From assembly GCF_002067135.1 (NCBI RefSeq), contig NZ_CP020105.1:5270001-5334000 (forward strand): a stretch of DNA of 64,000 bases, given 5' to 3'. The notes beneath the pieces were generated by a model. The model was not told where the DNA came from. It saw only the letters and a list, made by a program, of their open reading frames with translations, and ran no database searches. Origin of the DNA: Spirosoma rigui (GTDB lineage Bacteria; Bacteroidota; Bacteroidia; Cytophagales; Spirosomataceae). Positions 17,965 to 26,802 of the stretch are shown here, one piece after another; position 1 is the stretch's first letter; the number at the start of each line of letters is the position of its first letter. The translations under genes were made by a program, and so were the position numbers.

Positions 17965-19062
17965 GTGAATCTATTAGAATTAGCCCACGATCCGGTGCAA
18001 ACGGCTAAGGCCGCTAAGTTGCGCTATATGACCGATGCAATGCCTGGTATCAGCCGACGGCGCACCGGCGACACGTTTACCTACGTCGACCCGCAGGGTA
18101 ACCCTATCGATGACGATGACACCGTAGCCCGCATTCGCAGCATGGCCCTCCCGCCCGCCTGGGAGCGCGTCTGGATCTGCCCTAAACCCAACGGCCATCT
18201 GCAGGCCACCGGTGTCGATACCAAGAACCGCAAACAGTACCGCTACCACACAAACTGGAACGCTATCCGCAGCGAAACCAAGTTTTTTCGGATGGTTGCT
18301 TTTGGGGAATCGCTGCCCCTGCTCCGGGCCCGACTCGATAAGGACCTAAAACTACGGACACTAACCCGCGACAAGGTGATTGCCATTGCCTTGAGCGTGA
18401 TGGAGCAGACGCTGATTCGGGTAGGCAATGCAGCTTACGAAAAGGAATACGGCTCTTACGGACTGACGACGCTCAAAGACCGCCATGTAAAGGCAGAAGG
18501 TGGTGATGTCCGGTTCAGCTTTAAAGGAAAAAAAGGTATTTACCATGATATTACCCTTCACGACAAGCGGCTGTCGAAGCTGGTGAAAGCCTGCCGCGAT
18601 ATTCCCGGGAAAGAACTGTTCCAGTACTTCGATGAGGACGGCAGCCGCTGCTCGATCGACTCGGGTATGGTCAACGACTACCTGAAAGAAACCATGGGTG
18701 ATGATTTCTCGGCCAAGGATTTTCGAACCTGGGCGGGTACCGTGAATGCCCTGCGGCTGTTGGTCGAGATGGAGCCCTGCGATTCGGAGAAAGAGTTGAA
18801 GAAGAACGTAAATACGGTGCTCGACGAAGTATCACACACGCTGGGCAACACCCGCACGGTTTGCCGCAAACACTACGTACATCCGCAGATTCTGGAAGCT
18901 TACGAATGCCAGGATCTCAACCCCTACATTCGGCAGAAAGCGCGCTATCGACAAACGGAACCGCACGGGCTGGATGGTGTAGAAAAGCTGTTGTTGAAGT
19001 TCCTGAGCGATCAGGTCAAGAACGTTGTGAAAGATCCGAAGGCCAAGAAAGCGCTGGCCTGA
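17965..19062 (+). CDS. type IB DNA topoisomerase (poxvirus-like)
   Basis: A 365-residue protein that relaxes supercoils through a 3-prime phosphotyrosine intermediate. It begins with GTG. The N-terminal domain contains RRRTGDTFTYVD and IRSMALPPAWERVWICP, the catalytic domain RVGNAAYEKEYGSYGLTTLKDRHV (catalytic Arg and Lys region), AKDFRTWAGT (Arg) and the nucleophile in RKHYVHP (Y304). This architecture is that of bacterial/poxvirus TopIB, usually an accessory enzyme beside topoisomerase I and gyrase. The preceding gene ends about 100 bases upstream. Confidence 0.93.
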   Translation: MNLLELAHDPVQTAKAAKLRYMTDAMPGISRRRTGDTFTYVDPQGNPIDDDDTVARIRSMALPPAWERVWICPKPNGHLQATGVDTKNRKQYRYHTNWNAIRSETKFFRMVAFGESLPLLRARLDKDLKLRTLTRDKVIAIALSVMEQTLIRVGNAAYEKEYGSYGLTTLKDRHVKAEGGDVRFSFKGKKGIYHDITLHDKRLSKLVKACRDIPGKELFQYFDEDGSRCSIDSGMVNDYLKETMGDDFSAKDFRTWAGTVNALRLLVEMEPCDSEKELKKNVNTVLDEVSHTLGNTRTVCRKHYVHPQILEAYECQDLNPYIRQKARYRQTEPHGLDGVEKLLLKFLSDQVKNVVKDPKAKKALA

Positions 19063-19074
19063 CCCGTGTCGACT

Positions 19075-19101
19075 CACCGGCCTGCTAATCCCGGGCCGGT
19101 G
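19075..19101. terminator. weak hairpin between converging genes
   Basis: CACCGGCC (19075-19082) pairs with GGCCGGTG (19094-19101) between the TopIB gene and the leftward DUF421 gene. There is no T-run, so it is only a possible terminator. Confidence 0.4.
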
Positions 19102-19107
19102 GGTTGG

Positions 19108-19803
19108 CTACGGCTTACTCGAGAGTACCCATGACGACTGCTGACAGCGTGGACAGACTGGTTTTTCGGTGGGTTCATTAAACGTCATCACCGATCCGCA
19201 ACAGCGGCAGGCATATTGACCGGGTGTTTGGATCTGATCAACCCGCCGGTCGTAGAGCTTCGGTAAAATGGGCAGTCCCTCGCGCACCGCCGATGGCTCG
19301 AACTGAAAGACACTCAGCTGGCCACTCGGCTCCAGAATAGCTACCCGAACCTGACCCAACTGCTCGATACCCGCCGTTCGCAGGTCGGAAAATAACTCGT
19401 CGATCCCCAGATCTTCCCGGTCGAAATTATCAATCAGGATACGGCCGTCTTCGATCACATAAACGGGTTTCCCCTCTATGATCTCGCTAATGCGCTTGTT
19501 CCGGTCACTGATGTACGTTGCCAGCTTGTAGCAGCTCATCATCACCACGAATACGACCACCGCCGAACTCAGCGGCACATCGTGGTAGAACATGGGATCA
19601 CCCGCGGCCGACCCCAACCCAATGACCAGCACCAGTTCATAGATCGACAGCTGCCGTACTTCGCGCTTTCCCGAGATAGTGAGAGCCGTCAGTAGGACCA
19701 GAAACATGAATACCGTTCGGAAGGCGACTTCACCAAGGTAGGTCCACGGAAACTGATCGATCAGGATGCGCTGGATGTCAAAGGGATCAACGGGATCGGG
19801 CAT
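19108..19803 (-). CDS. DUF421 (YetF/YcaP) membrane protein with C-terminal zinc ribbon
   Basis: A 231-residue protein. The N-terminal half has three membrane helices (around residues 20-40, 50-68, 73-92), and the cytoplasmic DUF421 domain follows (GKPVYVIEDGRILIDNFDREDLGIDEL, GQVRVAILEPSGQLSVF). The final 35 residues add a Cys-rich element, CRCCGSV...CPRCQ, which looks like a zinc ribbon or rubredoxin-like knuckle. DUF421 proteins of Bacillus (YetF family) are inner-membrane proteins linked to spore germination or stress; the biochemical role is unknown. The zinc-binding tail is not part of the usual family architecture as I know it. Confidence 0.85.
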   Translation of the reverse strand: MPDPVDPFDIQRILIDQFPWTYLGEVAFRTVFMFLVLLTALTISGKREVRQLSIYELVLVIGLGSAAGDPMFYHDVPLSSAVVVFVVMMSCYKLATYISDRNKRISEIIEGKPVYVIEDGRILIDNFDREDLGIDELFSDLRTAGIEQLGQVRVAILEPSGQLSVFQFEPSAVREGLPILPKLYDRRVDQIQTPGQYACRCCGSVMTFNEPTEKPVCPRCQQSSWVLSSKP

Positions 19804-19860
19804 AGCTGGATGAACGTGAGAAAAAGAACTCGTTGTGCGCGCTTCTCCCGTGTCGGGTGG

Positions 19861-20070
19861 TTATTTCTTATTCTCGGGTGCGTTATCCTTCCGTACTTTG
19901 ATGCTGCGCTTCAGCGCCCATTCCTCAGCTTTTGCCGTAGCGATGGCAATAGCCCGCTGCTCATCACTCCCGTCGGCCAGCAGCGCATTGGCAATCTCGA
20001 TAGCCTTGTTGCGAACCGGGGCCATAAAATTCTTCAGCGAGTCAGGATAGTCTTTCGTTGTCCAGGGCAT
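19861..20070 (-). CDS. small YdaT-like protein
   Basis: Sixty-nine residues from ATG 20068-20070. The opening MPWTTKDYPDSLKNF, followed by VRNKAIEIANALLADG and RAIAIATAKAEEWA, is the N-terminal module of the Bacillus YdaT family. Many YdaT-like proteins carry an extra C-terminal DUF2188 module which is absent here; the protein ends in a short basic tail (RKDNAPENKK). The role is unknown, although the Bacillus homologue belongs to the general stress response. A longer frame to 20187 adds residues with no resemblance and was discarded. Confidence 0.75.
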   Translation of the reverse strand: MPWTTKDYPDSLKNFMAPVRNKAIEIANALLADGSDEQRAIAIATAKAEEWALKRSIKVRKDNAPENKK

Positions 20071-20190
20071 AGCATTGCTGTCTTTAGCCGAATCGCCAGC
20101 CAAAATGGTTGGCAACTCCACTGCGGTTGAGTCATCCGTAAACGCGCAAAAGCAACATTCTGTTTGACAACGGCGTCCAGCTACCAACCG

Positions 20191-21579
20191 TTACTGCACC
20201 AGATCCTGGGTGATGGTACTGCTGAGACGGAGCAGTTCAATTTCTGCCGCTTTGGCATTGTATTCGGCTTCGATCAGGCGGATCTGCGCGTTGATCGCGT
20301 TGCGCTGTACATCGCGGAATTCCACAAAGTTCGAGTTGCCGATCCGGTACCGGTCGTAGGCAATATCGACGTTCTGGTTGGCCAGTTTGTTGTTCTGCAC
20401 TTCCAGATTGAGCAGGCTCAGGCTGTTTTGATACGCCTGGTGGGTCTGAACCAGCGCCGACTGAAGTTGCAGTCGCTGGTCATTCTCCTGGTTCTGGGCA
20501 ATGACCGTGCCTACGCGGGCATTCTGAATCTGTCGTTTCAGGTTATAGCCGTTGAAGATGGGAATCGTGGCTTGAAAAACATAGGTTAAGCCGTTGTTAC
20601 GAGCATTCCTGACCCCGAAACCACCCTGGTTATTGATGAATTGGTAGTTATACCCCGCCTGGGCCGTTACAGTTGGCAACTGCTGGGCATTTGCGAGCCG
20701 GACGCTCACATCGGCCAGGGTTCGGTTCAGCACAGCGGCCACCAACTGCGGGTTGTTCGTGTTGAGCGACTGCTGAAGAATGGGTAGCTGAAGATCGGGG
20801 CGGACCAGGATTGTATCGCGCACGGCAAATTCGGTTTGCGGGTCCCGCACCAGCAACGTATTGAGTAGTACTTTCGCATTCCGCAGGGACTGCTCCTGCG
20901 AGAGCAGGGCAGCACTATCGGTGTTATAGTCAACCTGGGCGCTTAAAAAGTCGACCTTGGAGCGGGTACCAACTTCGTAGGTAGCCCGCGCCAGTTCCAG
21001 CCGTTCACGGGAAATATCGAGCGCCTGCGTCAGCGCAATCAATCGCTGTAGCTGCCGGACTACGTCAAAATAACCCGTAGCGACACTGGCCACCGTTGAT
21101 TCAATGTTGGCGCGGGTGGTAACCGTACTGATCTGTACCAGCTGATTCAGCTGGCTGTACGTAGCGGAACGTGCGTACCCGTTAAATATCAGATAGTTAA
21201 CATTCAAACCCAGGTTGGTTGTCCGGTTAAAAATGCCATTGATGATCTGGCGGGGTCGTAAGCCATCGAGGAAGGTCTGATCCAGATTCTGCAACCCACC
21301 GTTCGAGTTTATGTTGCCGGTCACGACGGGTAAATAACCCGCATTCCCTTTGGTGTAATTATTCCGGGAAATTTCCTCCTGCGATCGGTTGATCTGAACC
21401 TGGTAGTTTTTCTCCGTCGACTGTGCAATGGCTTGTTGCAGCGTCAGAACCTCACCCGGCTGGGGGAGTGTCGCGATGGTGAATGTTCGTTGCTGAACGC
21501 GCTGGATAGCATTCTGGGGTTGTTGAGCAAGGGCCGGAAAAGCAAGCAGAGTAAAAAGAATGCAACTAGTGAGCTTCAT
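20191..21579 (-). CDS. TolC family outer-membrane channel protein
   Basis: A 462-residue protein with signal peptide (cleavage after PALAQQ) and the duplicated helical/beta architecture of TolC (outer-membrane efflux protein domains). Features seen: LTLQQAIAQSTEKNYQVQINRSQEE, long heptad-like helices, a periplasmic repeat around residues 220-260 and 400-450 (IGNSNFVEFRDVQRNAINAQIRLIEAEYNAK). It forms the outer-membrane duct of a tripartite efflux or secretion system. No inner-membrane pump or adaptor is adjacent, so its partner must be encoded elsewhere. Confidence 0.92.
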   Translation of the reverse strand: MKLTSCILFTLLAFPALAQQPQNAIQRVQQRTFTIATLPQPGEVLTLQQAIAQSTEKNYQVQINRSQEEISRNNYTKGNAGYLPVVTGNINSNGGLQNLDQTFLDGLRPRQIINGIFNRTTNLGLNVNYLIFNGYARSATYSQLNQLVQISTVTTRANIESTVASVATGYFDVVRQLQRLIALTQALDISRERLELARATYEVGTRSKVDFLSAQVDYNTDSAALLSQEQSLRNAKVLLNTLLVRDPQTEFAVRDTILVRPDLQLPILQQSLNTNNPQLVAAVLNRTLADVSVRLANAQQLPTVTAQAGYNYQFINNQGGFGVRNARNNGLTYVFQATIPIFNGYNLKRQIQNARVGTVIAQNQENDQRLQLQSALVQTHQAYQNSLSLLNLEVQNNKLANQNVDIAYDRYRIGNSNFVEFRDVQRNAINAQIRLIEAEYNAKAAEIELLRLSSTITQDLVQ

Positions 21580-21607
21580 TGATTTGACATTAACGACGAC
21601 TACGGGT

Positions 21608-21615
21608 CAAATTTA
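21608..21615 (-). promoter_or_regulatory. possible -7 element for the TolC-type gene
   Basis: Leftward strand reads TAAATTTG, matching TAnnTTTG, 29 bases before the ATG. No -33 TTTG at the expected distance. Confidence 0.45.
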
Positions 21616-21685
21616 CAAGAATATGCCGTTGTTCAGCGGGCGTGGCAACTTTAGCTTAACTTGCAGGCTTTCCCCAGCCATCAAC

Positions 21686-23317
21686 ATGAAATACAGCGTA
21701 CTCGTACTTTCTACCCTATTTGTCACGCTTTCTGCCTGTTCGTCGAAGAAAAAAGCAGATCTCCTCGTTACCAACGCCACCGTTTATACCGCCGATTCGA
21801 GCTTTTCAACGGCCGATGCGTTCGTTATCAAAGACGGTAAATTTCTGGCCGTAGGCCCGGCCGCTGACCTCGCCAACGACTATGAAGCCGACAGTACCGC
21901 CGACCTGGGCGGTCAGCCCGTATTCCCCGGTTTTTACGATCCACACGCCCACTTTCTGGGCCTCGGTCAGGTACTCAGCCAGGCCGACCTCGTTGGTGCC
22001 GGGTCTTATGATGAAGTCATCGAACGTCTGAAAACATTTTATCAGCAGCACCCGGATATAACCTGGCTCACCGGCCGCGGCTGGGACCAGAACGACTGGG
22101 ACAGCAAGGTATTTCCAACCAAAGAAAAGCTGGATGCGGCTTTCCCGGACATTCCCGTTGCGCTGACCCGGGTAGACGGCCACGCACTGCTGGTCAATTC
22201 CAAAGCACTTCGGCTGGCGCAGGTAACGCCCACCTCTAAAGTGGCCGGTGGCGAAGTCGTGCTGGCCAACGCCCAGCCAACGGGTGTGCTGGTCGACAAC
22301 GCCATGCAACTCGTCCGGCGGGTGCTCCCCCGCCCCAGCAATGCCGACAAAGCCCAGATGCTGCTGGCCGCCCAGCGAGCCTGCGTGGCGCTGGGTCTGA
22401 CAAGTATTTCGGATGCGGGTATCAGTCCCGACGAGATCAACCTGATTGATAGCCTGCAGAAAGCCGGGAAGCTGAAAATTCGCGACTACGCCATGGTCAG
22501 TCTGGGAGAACCCAACCTGAACTATTTCCTCAAACGCGGCCCTTTCCAGACCGATCGGCTGACGGTACGGGCGTTTAAGCTGTATGCCGATGGCGCACTT
22601 GGTTCGCGCGGAGCCTGCCTGCGTAAGCCTTATACTGACCGCCCCGATACCGGCGGCTTTCTGCTGCTGAGCCCCGAAGAGCTGGAACGCGTGACAACGC
22701 TCTTGTATGCGTCGAACTTTCAGGCAAACACGCACTGCATCGGTGACTCGGCCAACCACCTCATGCTGAATCTGTACGGTAAACTCCTGAAGGGTAAAAA
22801 CGACCGGCGGTGGCGCATCGAGCATGCACAGGTCGTTTCACCGGAAGACGTAGTGAAATTCAGCCAGTACTCCATCATCCCCTCGGTGCAGCCTACCCAC
22901 GCTACGTCAGATATGTACTGGGCAACCGAACGTCTGGGGCCTGCGCGGGTAAAGGGGGCTTACGCCTTTAAAGACCTGATGCAGCAAAATAGCCTGATCG
23001 CCTTCGGGAGCGACTTTCCCGTCGAACACCCAAACCCGATGTTTGGCTTTCACTCGGCCGTAGCGCGGCAGGACGCGAAGAATTTCCCGGCGGGCGGCTA
23101 TCAGATGGAAAACGCCGTTGACCGTAAATCGGCGCTGCTGGGCATGACCCGCTGGGCCGCCTACGCCAACTTCGAAGATCACCTTCGCGGTAGCATTGCC
23201 CCCGGCAAGCAGGCCGATTTTGTGGTGCTGGACCGTGACATCATGACCGTACCCAACCCGCAGCTGCGTGACACTAAAGTGAAACAGACCTGGATTGGCG
23301 GAGAACGGGTGTACTAG
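21686..23317 (+). CDS. amidohydrolase lipoprotein (YtcJ-like, amidohydrolase_3)
   Basis: A 543-residue metal-dependent hydrolase carried as a lipoprotein: signal peptide with lipobox LSAC (C18). Metal ligands and fold: DPHAHFLG (H87, H89), a long TIM-barrel, HCIGDSAN, RIEHAQVV, and FGSDFPVEHPNP with the catalytic Asp. The C-terminal beta-sandwich is recognisable by PGKQADFVVLDRDIM. Such proteins hydrolyse amide or cyclic-amide bonds, and the substrate cannot be read from sequence. A start at 21560 would overlap the divergent TolC gene and hide the signal peptide, so ATG 21686 was chosen. Confidence 0.9.
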   Translation: MKYSVLVLSTLFVTLSACSSKKKADLLVTNATVYTADSSFSTADAFVIKDGKFLAVGPAADLANDYEADSTADLGGQPVFPGFYDPHAHFLGLGQVLSQADLVGAGSYDEVIERLKTFYQQHPDITWLTGRGWDQNDWDSKVFPTKEKLDAAFPDIPVALTRVDGHALLVNSKALRLAQVTPTSKVAGGEVVLANAQPTGVLVDNAMQLVRRVLPRPSNADKAQMLLAAQRACVALGLTSISDAGISPDEINLIDSLQKAGKLKIRDYAMVSLGEPNLNYFLKRGPFQTDRLTVRAFKLYADGALGSRGACLRKPYTDRPDTGGFLLLSPEELERVTTLLYASNFQANTHCIGDSANHLMLNLYGKLLKGKNDRRWRIEHAQVVSPEDVVKFSQYSIIPSVQPTHATSDMYWATERLGPARVKGAYAFKDLMQQNSLIAFGSDFPVEHPNPMFGFHSAVARQDAKNFPAGGYQMENAVDRKSALLGMTRWAAYANFEDHLRGSIAPGKQADFVVLDRDIMTVPNPQLRDTKVKQTWIGGERVY

Positions 23318-23455
23318 CGAAGAATGTGAATTAAGCGGGTTGTACACATCAAGACGGAGATGAAAGCAAAGAATCCATGTTTCTCTGTATCGTCCGCCAG
23401 ATTCCTGTTCTATCATGTATGAGATAATGCCGCATCATTCGGGTAAATTCGCGGG

Positions 23456-24727
23456 ATGAATACAGACTCAACGCCCCTTCCTGAACGGGTTCGTCCCCGC
23501 ACCCTCGATGACGTTATTGGCCAGCGTAAACTGATTGGCCCCAACGGCGCGCTACGCCGGGCGGTCGACTCCGGACGCTTGCCGTCGATGATTTTGTGGG
23601 GACCGCCGGGCGTGGGTAAAACGACGCTGGCCCTGCTCCTCGCCGAAGCCGTTAAGCGGCCTTTTGTTGCCCTGAGCGCCATTAATTCGGGGGTTAAGGA
23701 GATTCGGGATGTGCTGAGCCGGCCCAGCGGCTTTTTTCCGCCCGTAGTCTTCATCGACGAGATTCACCGCTTCAACAAAAGCCAGCAGGACGCTCTCCTT
23801 GGCGCGGTCGAAAAAGGGCAGATCACCCTCATCGGTGCTACAACCGAAAACCCATCTTTTGAAGTCAACAGCGCCCTCCTATCGCGCTGCCAGGTGTATA
23901 TCTTAGAAGGTCTCAGCCGCGATGAACTGGTTCAGGTCATTGACCGGGCTATTGCCCAGGACGCTTTCCTGCGCTCAAAAAACATTACGGTAGCATCGTA
24001 CGACGCCCTGCTCCGGCTATCGGGGGGCGACGGCCGGAAACTGCTCAACCTGCTGGAACTGGTAGCATCGGCTCACGTAGCTGCCGATCCGCTGATCATA
24101 ACCGATGAGGGGGTAACTTCGGTGGCGCAGCAAAACATTGCCCGATATGATAAGTCGGGCGAGCAACATTACGACATTATATCCGCTTTTATCAAGTCGC
24201 TGCGTGGCTCCGACCCCAACGCGGCTCTATACTGGATGGCCCGGATGATTGTGGCGGGCGAAGACCCCGTCTTTATTGCCCGGCGTATGTTGATCATGGC
24301 CTCGGAAGACATTGGCAATGCCAATCCTACGGCAATGATTATGGCCTCCGAAGCGGTGCAGGCCATTCGTGCTATCGGCATGCCCGAAGGCCGGATCATC
24401 CTGTCGCAGGTGGCGGTGTACCTGGCTACCTCACCCAAAAGCAACGCAAGCTACGTAGCCATTGACGAAGCGATTGCCCTGGCTGAGCAAACGGCACACC
24501 TGCCCGTTCCGCTTCACCTGCGTAACGCGCCCACAAAGCTCATGAAACAGATTGGCTACGGGAAAGACTACCAATATGCCCACGCTCATGCCGGCAACTT
24601 CGCCCAGCAAAATTTCCTGCCCGACGACCTCAAAGGCCACAAGCTCTACGAACCCGGTCAGAACGCCCGCGAGCAGGAAATCCGGCGCAACCTGGAAAAG
24701 TGGTGGGGCAGCTGGTACGGCTACTGA
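23456..24727 (+). CDS. rarA: replication-associated recombination protein A (AAA+ ATPase)
   Basis: A 423-residue RarA/MgsA/WRNIP1 family clamp-loader-like ATPase acting at stalled replication forks. Walker A GPPGVGKT is at residues 49-56, Walker [16 protein letters not shown] around 98-110 and sensor 1 [12 protein letters not shown], followed by the helical lid and the C-terminal tetramerisation domain ([49 protein letters not shown]). Complete and of normal length. Its stop overlaps the end of the converging LLM gene by seven bases. Confidence 0.96.
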   Translation: MNTDSTPLPERVRPRTLDDVIGQRKLIGPNGALRRAVDSGRLPSMILWGPPGVGKTTLALLLAEAVKRPFVALSAINSGVKEIRDVLSRPSGFFPPVVFIDEIHRFNKSQQDALLGAVEKGQITLIGATTENPSFEVNSALLSRCQVYILEGLSRDELVQVIDRAIAQDAFLRSKNITVASYDALLRLSGGDGRKLLNLLELVASAHVAADPLIITDEGVTSVAQQNIARYDKSGEQHYDIISAFIKSLRGSDPNAALYWMARMIVAGEDPVFIARRMLIMASEDIGNANPTAMIMASEAVQAIRAIGMPEGRIILSQVAVYLATSPKSNASYVAIDEAIALAEQTAHLPVPLHLRNAPTKLMKQIGYGKDYQYAHAHAGNFAQQNFLPDDLKGHKLYEPGQNAREQEIRRNLEKWWGSWYGY

Positions 24728-25800
24728 GCCAGGGTTGATGACGGCTCCGATACCGCCAGCGCTTTCCGGACCGCCGGCGCTATTTTAGTCCCGAACAGTT
24801 CGATAGCATGCAAGATTTTGGCGTGCGGCAGCTGGGGTCCGCCAATGAGCTGGGCCAGGTAGCGGGTATTGTTGAAGAGTTCGTGGAAATGCAGAATCCG
24901 GTCAACGATCTGCTCCGGGCTGCCTACCAGCAATGGGCCCTGCTGGCGCATGAACTCGAACTGATCCCGGCCCAGGGGCGACCACCCGCGCTCGCGACCG
25001 ATGCGGTTCATCATGTCACTGTAGGTTGGGAATAACTCGTCGGCGGCCCGCTGCGACTGGTCGGCGGCATAGAAATGGGAGTTGATAGCCAACGGCAGGC
25101 GGCTTACATCATGACCAGCGCCCTGCGCCGACTGCCGGAACAGATTAACCAGCGGCACAAATCGTTCGGGTGCACCGCCCAGCATGGCCAGCGTCATGGG
25201 CAGGTTCATTTTACCCGCCCGCACCGCCGAAGCAGGTGTGCCACCTACCGCCAGCCAAATCGGCAGTGATTCCTGATAGGGACGCGGATAAACGCCCAGA
25301 TTAGCGATGTCCGCCCGGTGGTTGCCCCGCCAGTTCACAATTTCCTGTCGGTTAATGGCCACCAGCAGATCCAGCTTCTCGGTGAACAGATCGTTGTAAT
25401 CGTTCAGGTCGTAGCCGAACAGCGGAAATGACTCGATGAACGACCCGCGACCCGCCATAATCTCCGCCCGGCCGCTGGAAACCAGATCCAGGGAGGCAAA
25501 ATTCTGGAAAACCCGTACCGGATCGGCCGAGCTTAATACGGTAACTGAACTCGACAAACGAATACGTTTGGTCAGGGAAGCCGCAGCCGCCAGTATTACC
25601 TCGGGTGCCGATACAACAAAGTCAGGCCGGTGGTGTTCGCCCAGCGCGAACACATCCAGACCTACCTCATCGGCTAGTTTTATCTCCTCCAGCAATTGCT
25701 GGACCCGTTCGTGCCCGTGTATGGCTTTACCGGCCACGCGGTCGGGCGTTATTTCGCCAAAACTACTGATTCCTAATTCCATGGGTGCTCGTACCTTCAA
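24721..25800 (-). CDS. LLM-class flavin-dependent oxidoreductase
   Basis: A 359-residue member of the bacterial luciferase-like monooxygenase superfamily (TIM barrel, FMN/F420 users). Features: MELGISSFGEITPD, DVFALGEHHRPDFVVSAPEVILAAAA, IRLSSSVTVLSSADPVRVFQNFASLDLVSSGRAEIMAGRGSF, LPIWLAVGGTPASAVRAGK, and GSPEQIVDRILHFHELF. The substrate is not predictable; the group includes YhbW-like proteins of unknown role. The start may be 25800 or the Met six codons later. The 3-prime end overlaps rarA by seven bases with no room for a terminator between the two. Confidence 0.9.
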   Translation of the reverse strand: MKVRAPMELGISSFGEITPDRVAGKAIHGHERVQQLLEEIKLADEVGLDVFALGEHHRPDFVVSAPEVILAAAASLTKRIRLSSSVTVLSSADPVRVFQNFASLDLVSSGRAEIMAGRGSFIESFPLFGYDLNDYNDLFTEKLDLLVAINRQEIVNWRGNHRADIANLGVYPRPYQESLPIWLAVGGTPASAVRAGKMNLPMTLAMLGGAPERFVPLVNLFRQSAQGAGHDVSRLPLAINSHFYAADQSQRAADELFPTYSDMMNRIGRERGWSPLGRDQFEFMRQQGPLLVGSPEQIVDRILHFHELFNNTRYLAQLIGGPQLPHAKILHAIELFGTKIAPAVRKALAVSEPSSTLAQ

Positions 25801-25873
25801 TTGAACGCTTGCCTGACCGACGACCGCCGTGCGGCTACCGGTTACCTATACGATAGTCAACAAACGCGTGGGT

Positions 25874-26707
25874 TCATAAATTCCGGATGTACTGCTGCCC
25901 GCCAAGCGCCCGCATTTGCCGGGATATCTGGCGGGTCCGGCGCTGGATGTAGCTGGATGGATTTCCGATTGAGAACACCCGCGGATTAGGTAGTACCGCG
26001 GCTATCCGGGCGGCTTCACTACGGGCGAGGGAGGCCGCCGAGTGTTTGTAGTAGCGCTGGGATGCGGCTTCGACACCAAAGGTCATGGGTCCCGTTTCCG
26101 CTACGTTCAGGTATACTTCCAGAATGCGTTTTTTACCCCAGATCAATTCAATCAGCGCGGTGAAATATACCTCCAGTCCTTTTCGAATGTAGCTTCGGCC
26201 GTTCCAGAGAAATACGTTTTTGGCCACCTGCTGCGAAATCGTACTTGCCCCGCGCGGGCGCTCCCGACGTTGGTTTTCTTTAATGGCATCCTGAATTTCG
26301 TCGAAATCAAATCCCCAGTGTGTGGGGAAAGCTTGGTCTTCAGAGGCCACAACGGCGAGGGCAGCCTCTTTACTGATCTCTTCGTAGGGGCGCCACTTTT
26401 TGTAGACATGACTACCCTCATCGGTACCGATCGTCTCCATCCAGCGCGTCACTACCAAGGGCGTCACCCAGACCGGTACGTATTTCAACACGATCACGTA
26501 GCCGATCGAGCCGAAGAAAAGCCAGAGAAATGCCTTGATAAAGAACCAGTAAACCCGCTCCAGTAACGGCCGTTCGCGCATGAACCGGCGGGCCTGCTGC
26601 CAGCGCCCGGTCTTTTTGAATCGGTGCGTTGCCCCGTGCGACGCTTTGGGGCGGGGCTGTTGGGGCGCAGGGTTGCGGAACGTATTAGCGGGCCGTTGCG
26701 GGTTCAT
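25874..26707 (-). CDS. mtgA: monofunctional peptidoglycan glycosyltransferase
   Basis: A 277-residue GT51 enzyme that polymerises lipid II into glycan strands without a transpeptidase domain. From ATG 26705-26707 there is a basic, Pro-rich cytoplasmic tail of about 50 residues, one membrane helix (FIKAFLWLFFGSIGYVIVL), then the catalytic motifs: ASEDQAFPTHWGFD (Glu nucleophile-activating), GASTISQQVAKNVFLW, and KRILEVYLNVAETGP. The length is slightly above the usual 230-250 because of the tail. An upstream in-frame ATG at 26797 adds 30 unlikely residues. Confidence 0.93.
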   Translation of the reverse strand: MNPQRPANTFRNPAPQQPRPKASHGATHRFKKTGRWQQARRFMRERPLLERVYWFFIKAFLWLFFGSIGYVIVLKYVPVWVTPLVVTRWMETIGTDEGSHVYKKWRPYEEISKEAALAVVASEDQAFPTHWGFDFDEIQDAIKENQRRERPRGASTISQQVAKNVFLWNGRSYIRKGLEVYFTALIELIWGKKRILEVYLNVAETGPMTFGVEAASQRYYKHSAASLARSEAARIAAVLPNPRVFSIGNPSSYIQRRTRQISRQMRALGGQQYIRNL

Positions 26708-26802
26708 AGAAAAGGGTCTGTTGCGCGAAAATAAGGGGAACACCCATGTAAACCCGCGTTGGTCCGAATAACTTAGGCAGGGGACGGCCCAGGACAAAAC
26801 CG

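Noticed and set aside
21806..22825. 339-residue leftward open frame
   Set aside because: Antisense to the amidohydrolase; the real gene has a complete set of metal motifs.
24721..25800. LLM flavoprotein plus PhzF gene as signs of a biosynthetic gene cluster
   Set aside because: They are 8 kb apart, on separate transcripts, among housekeeping genes, and no synthase or tailoring genes are near.
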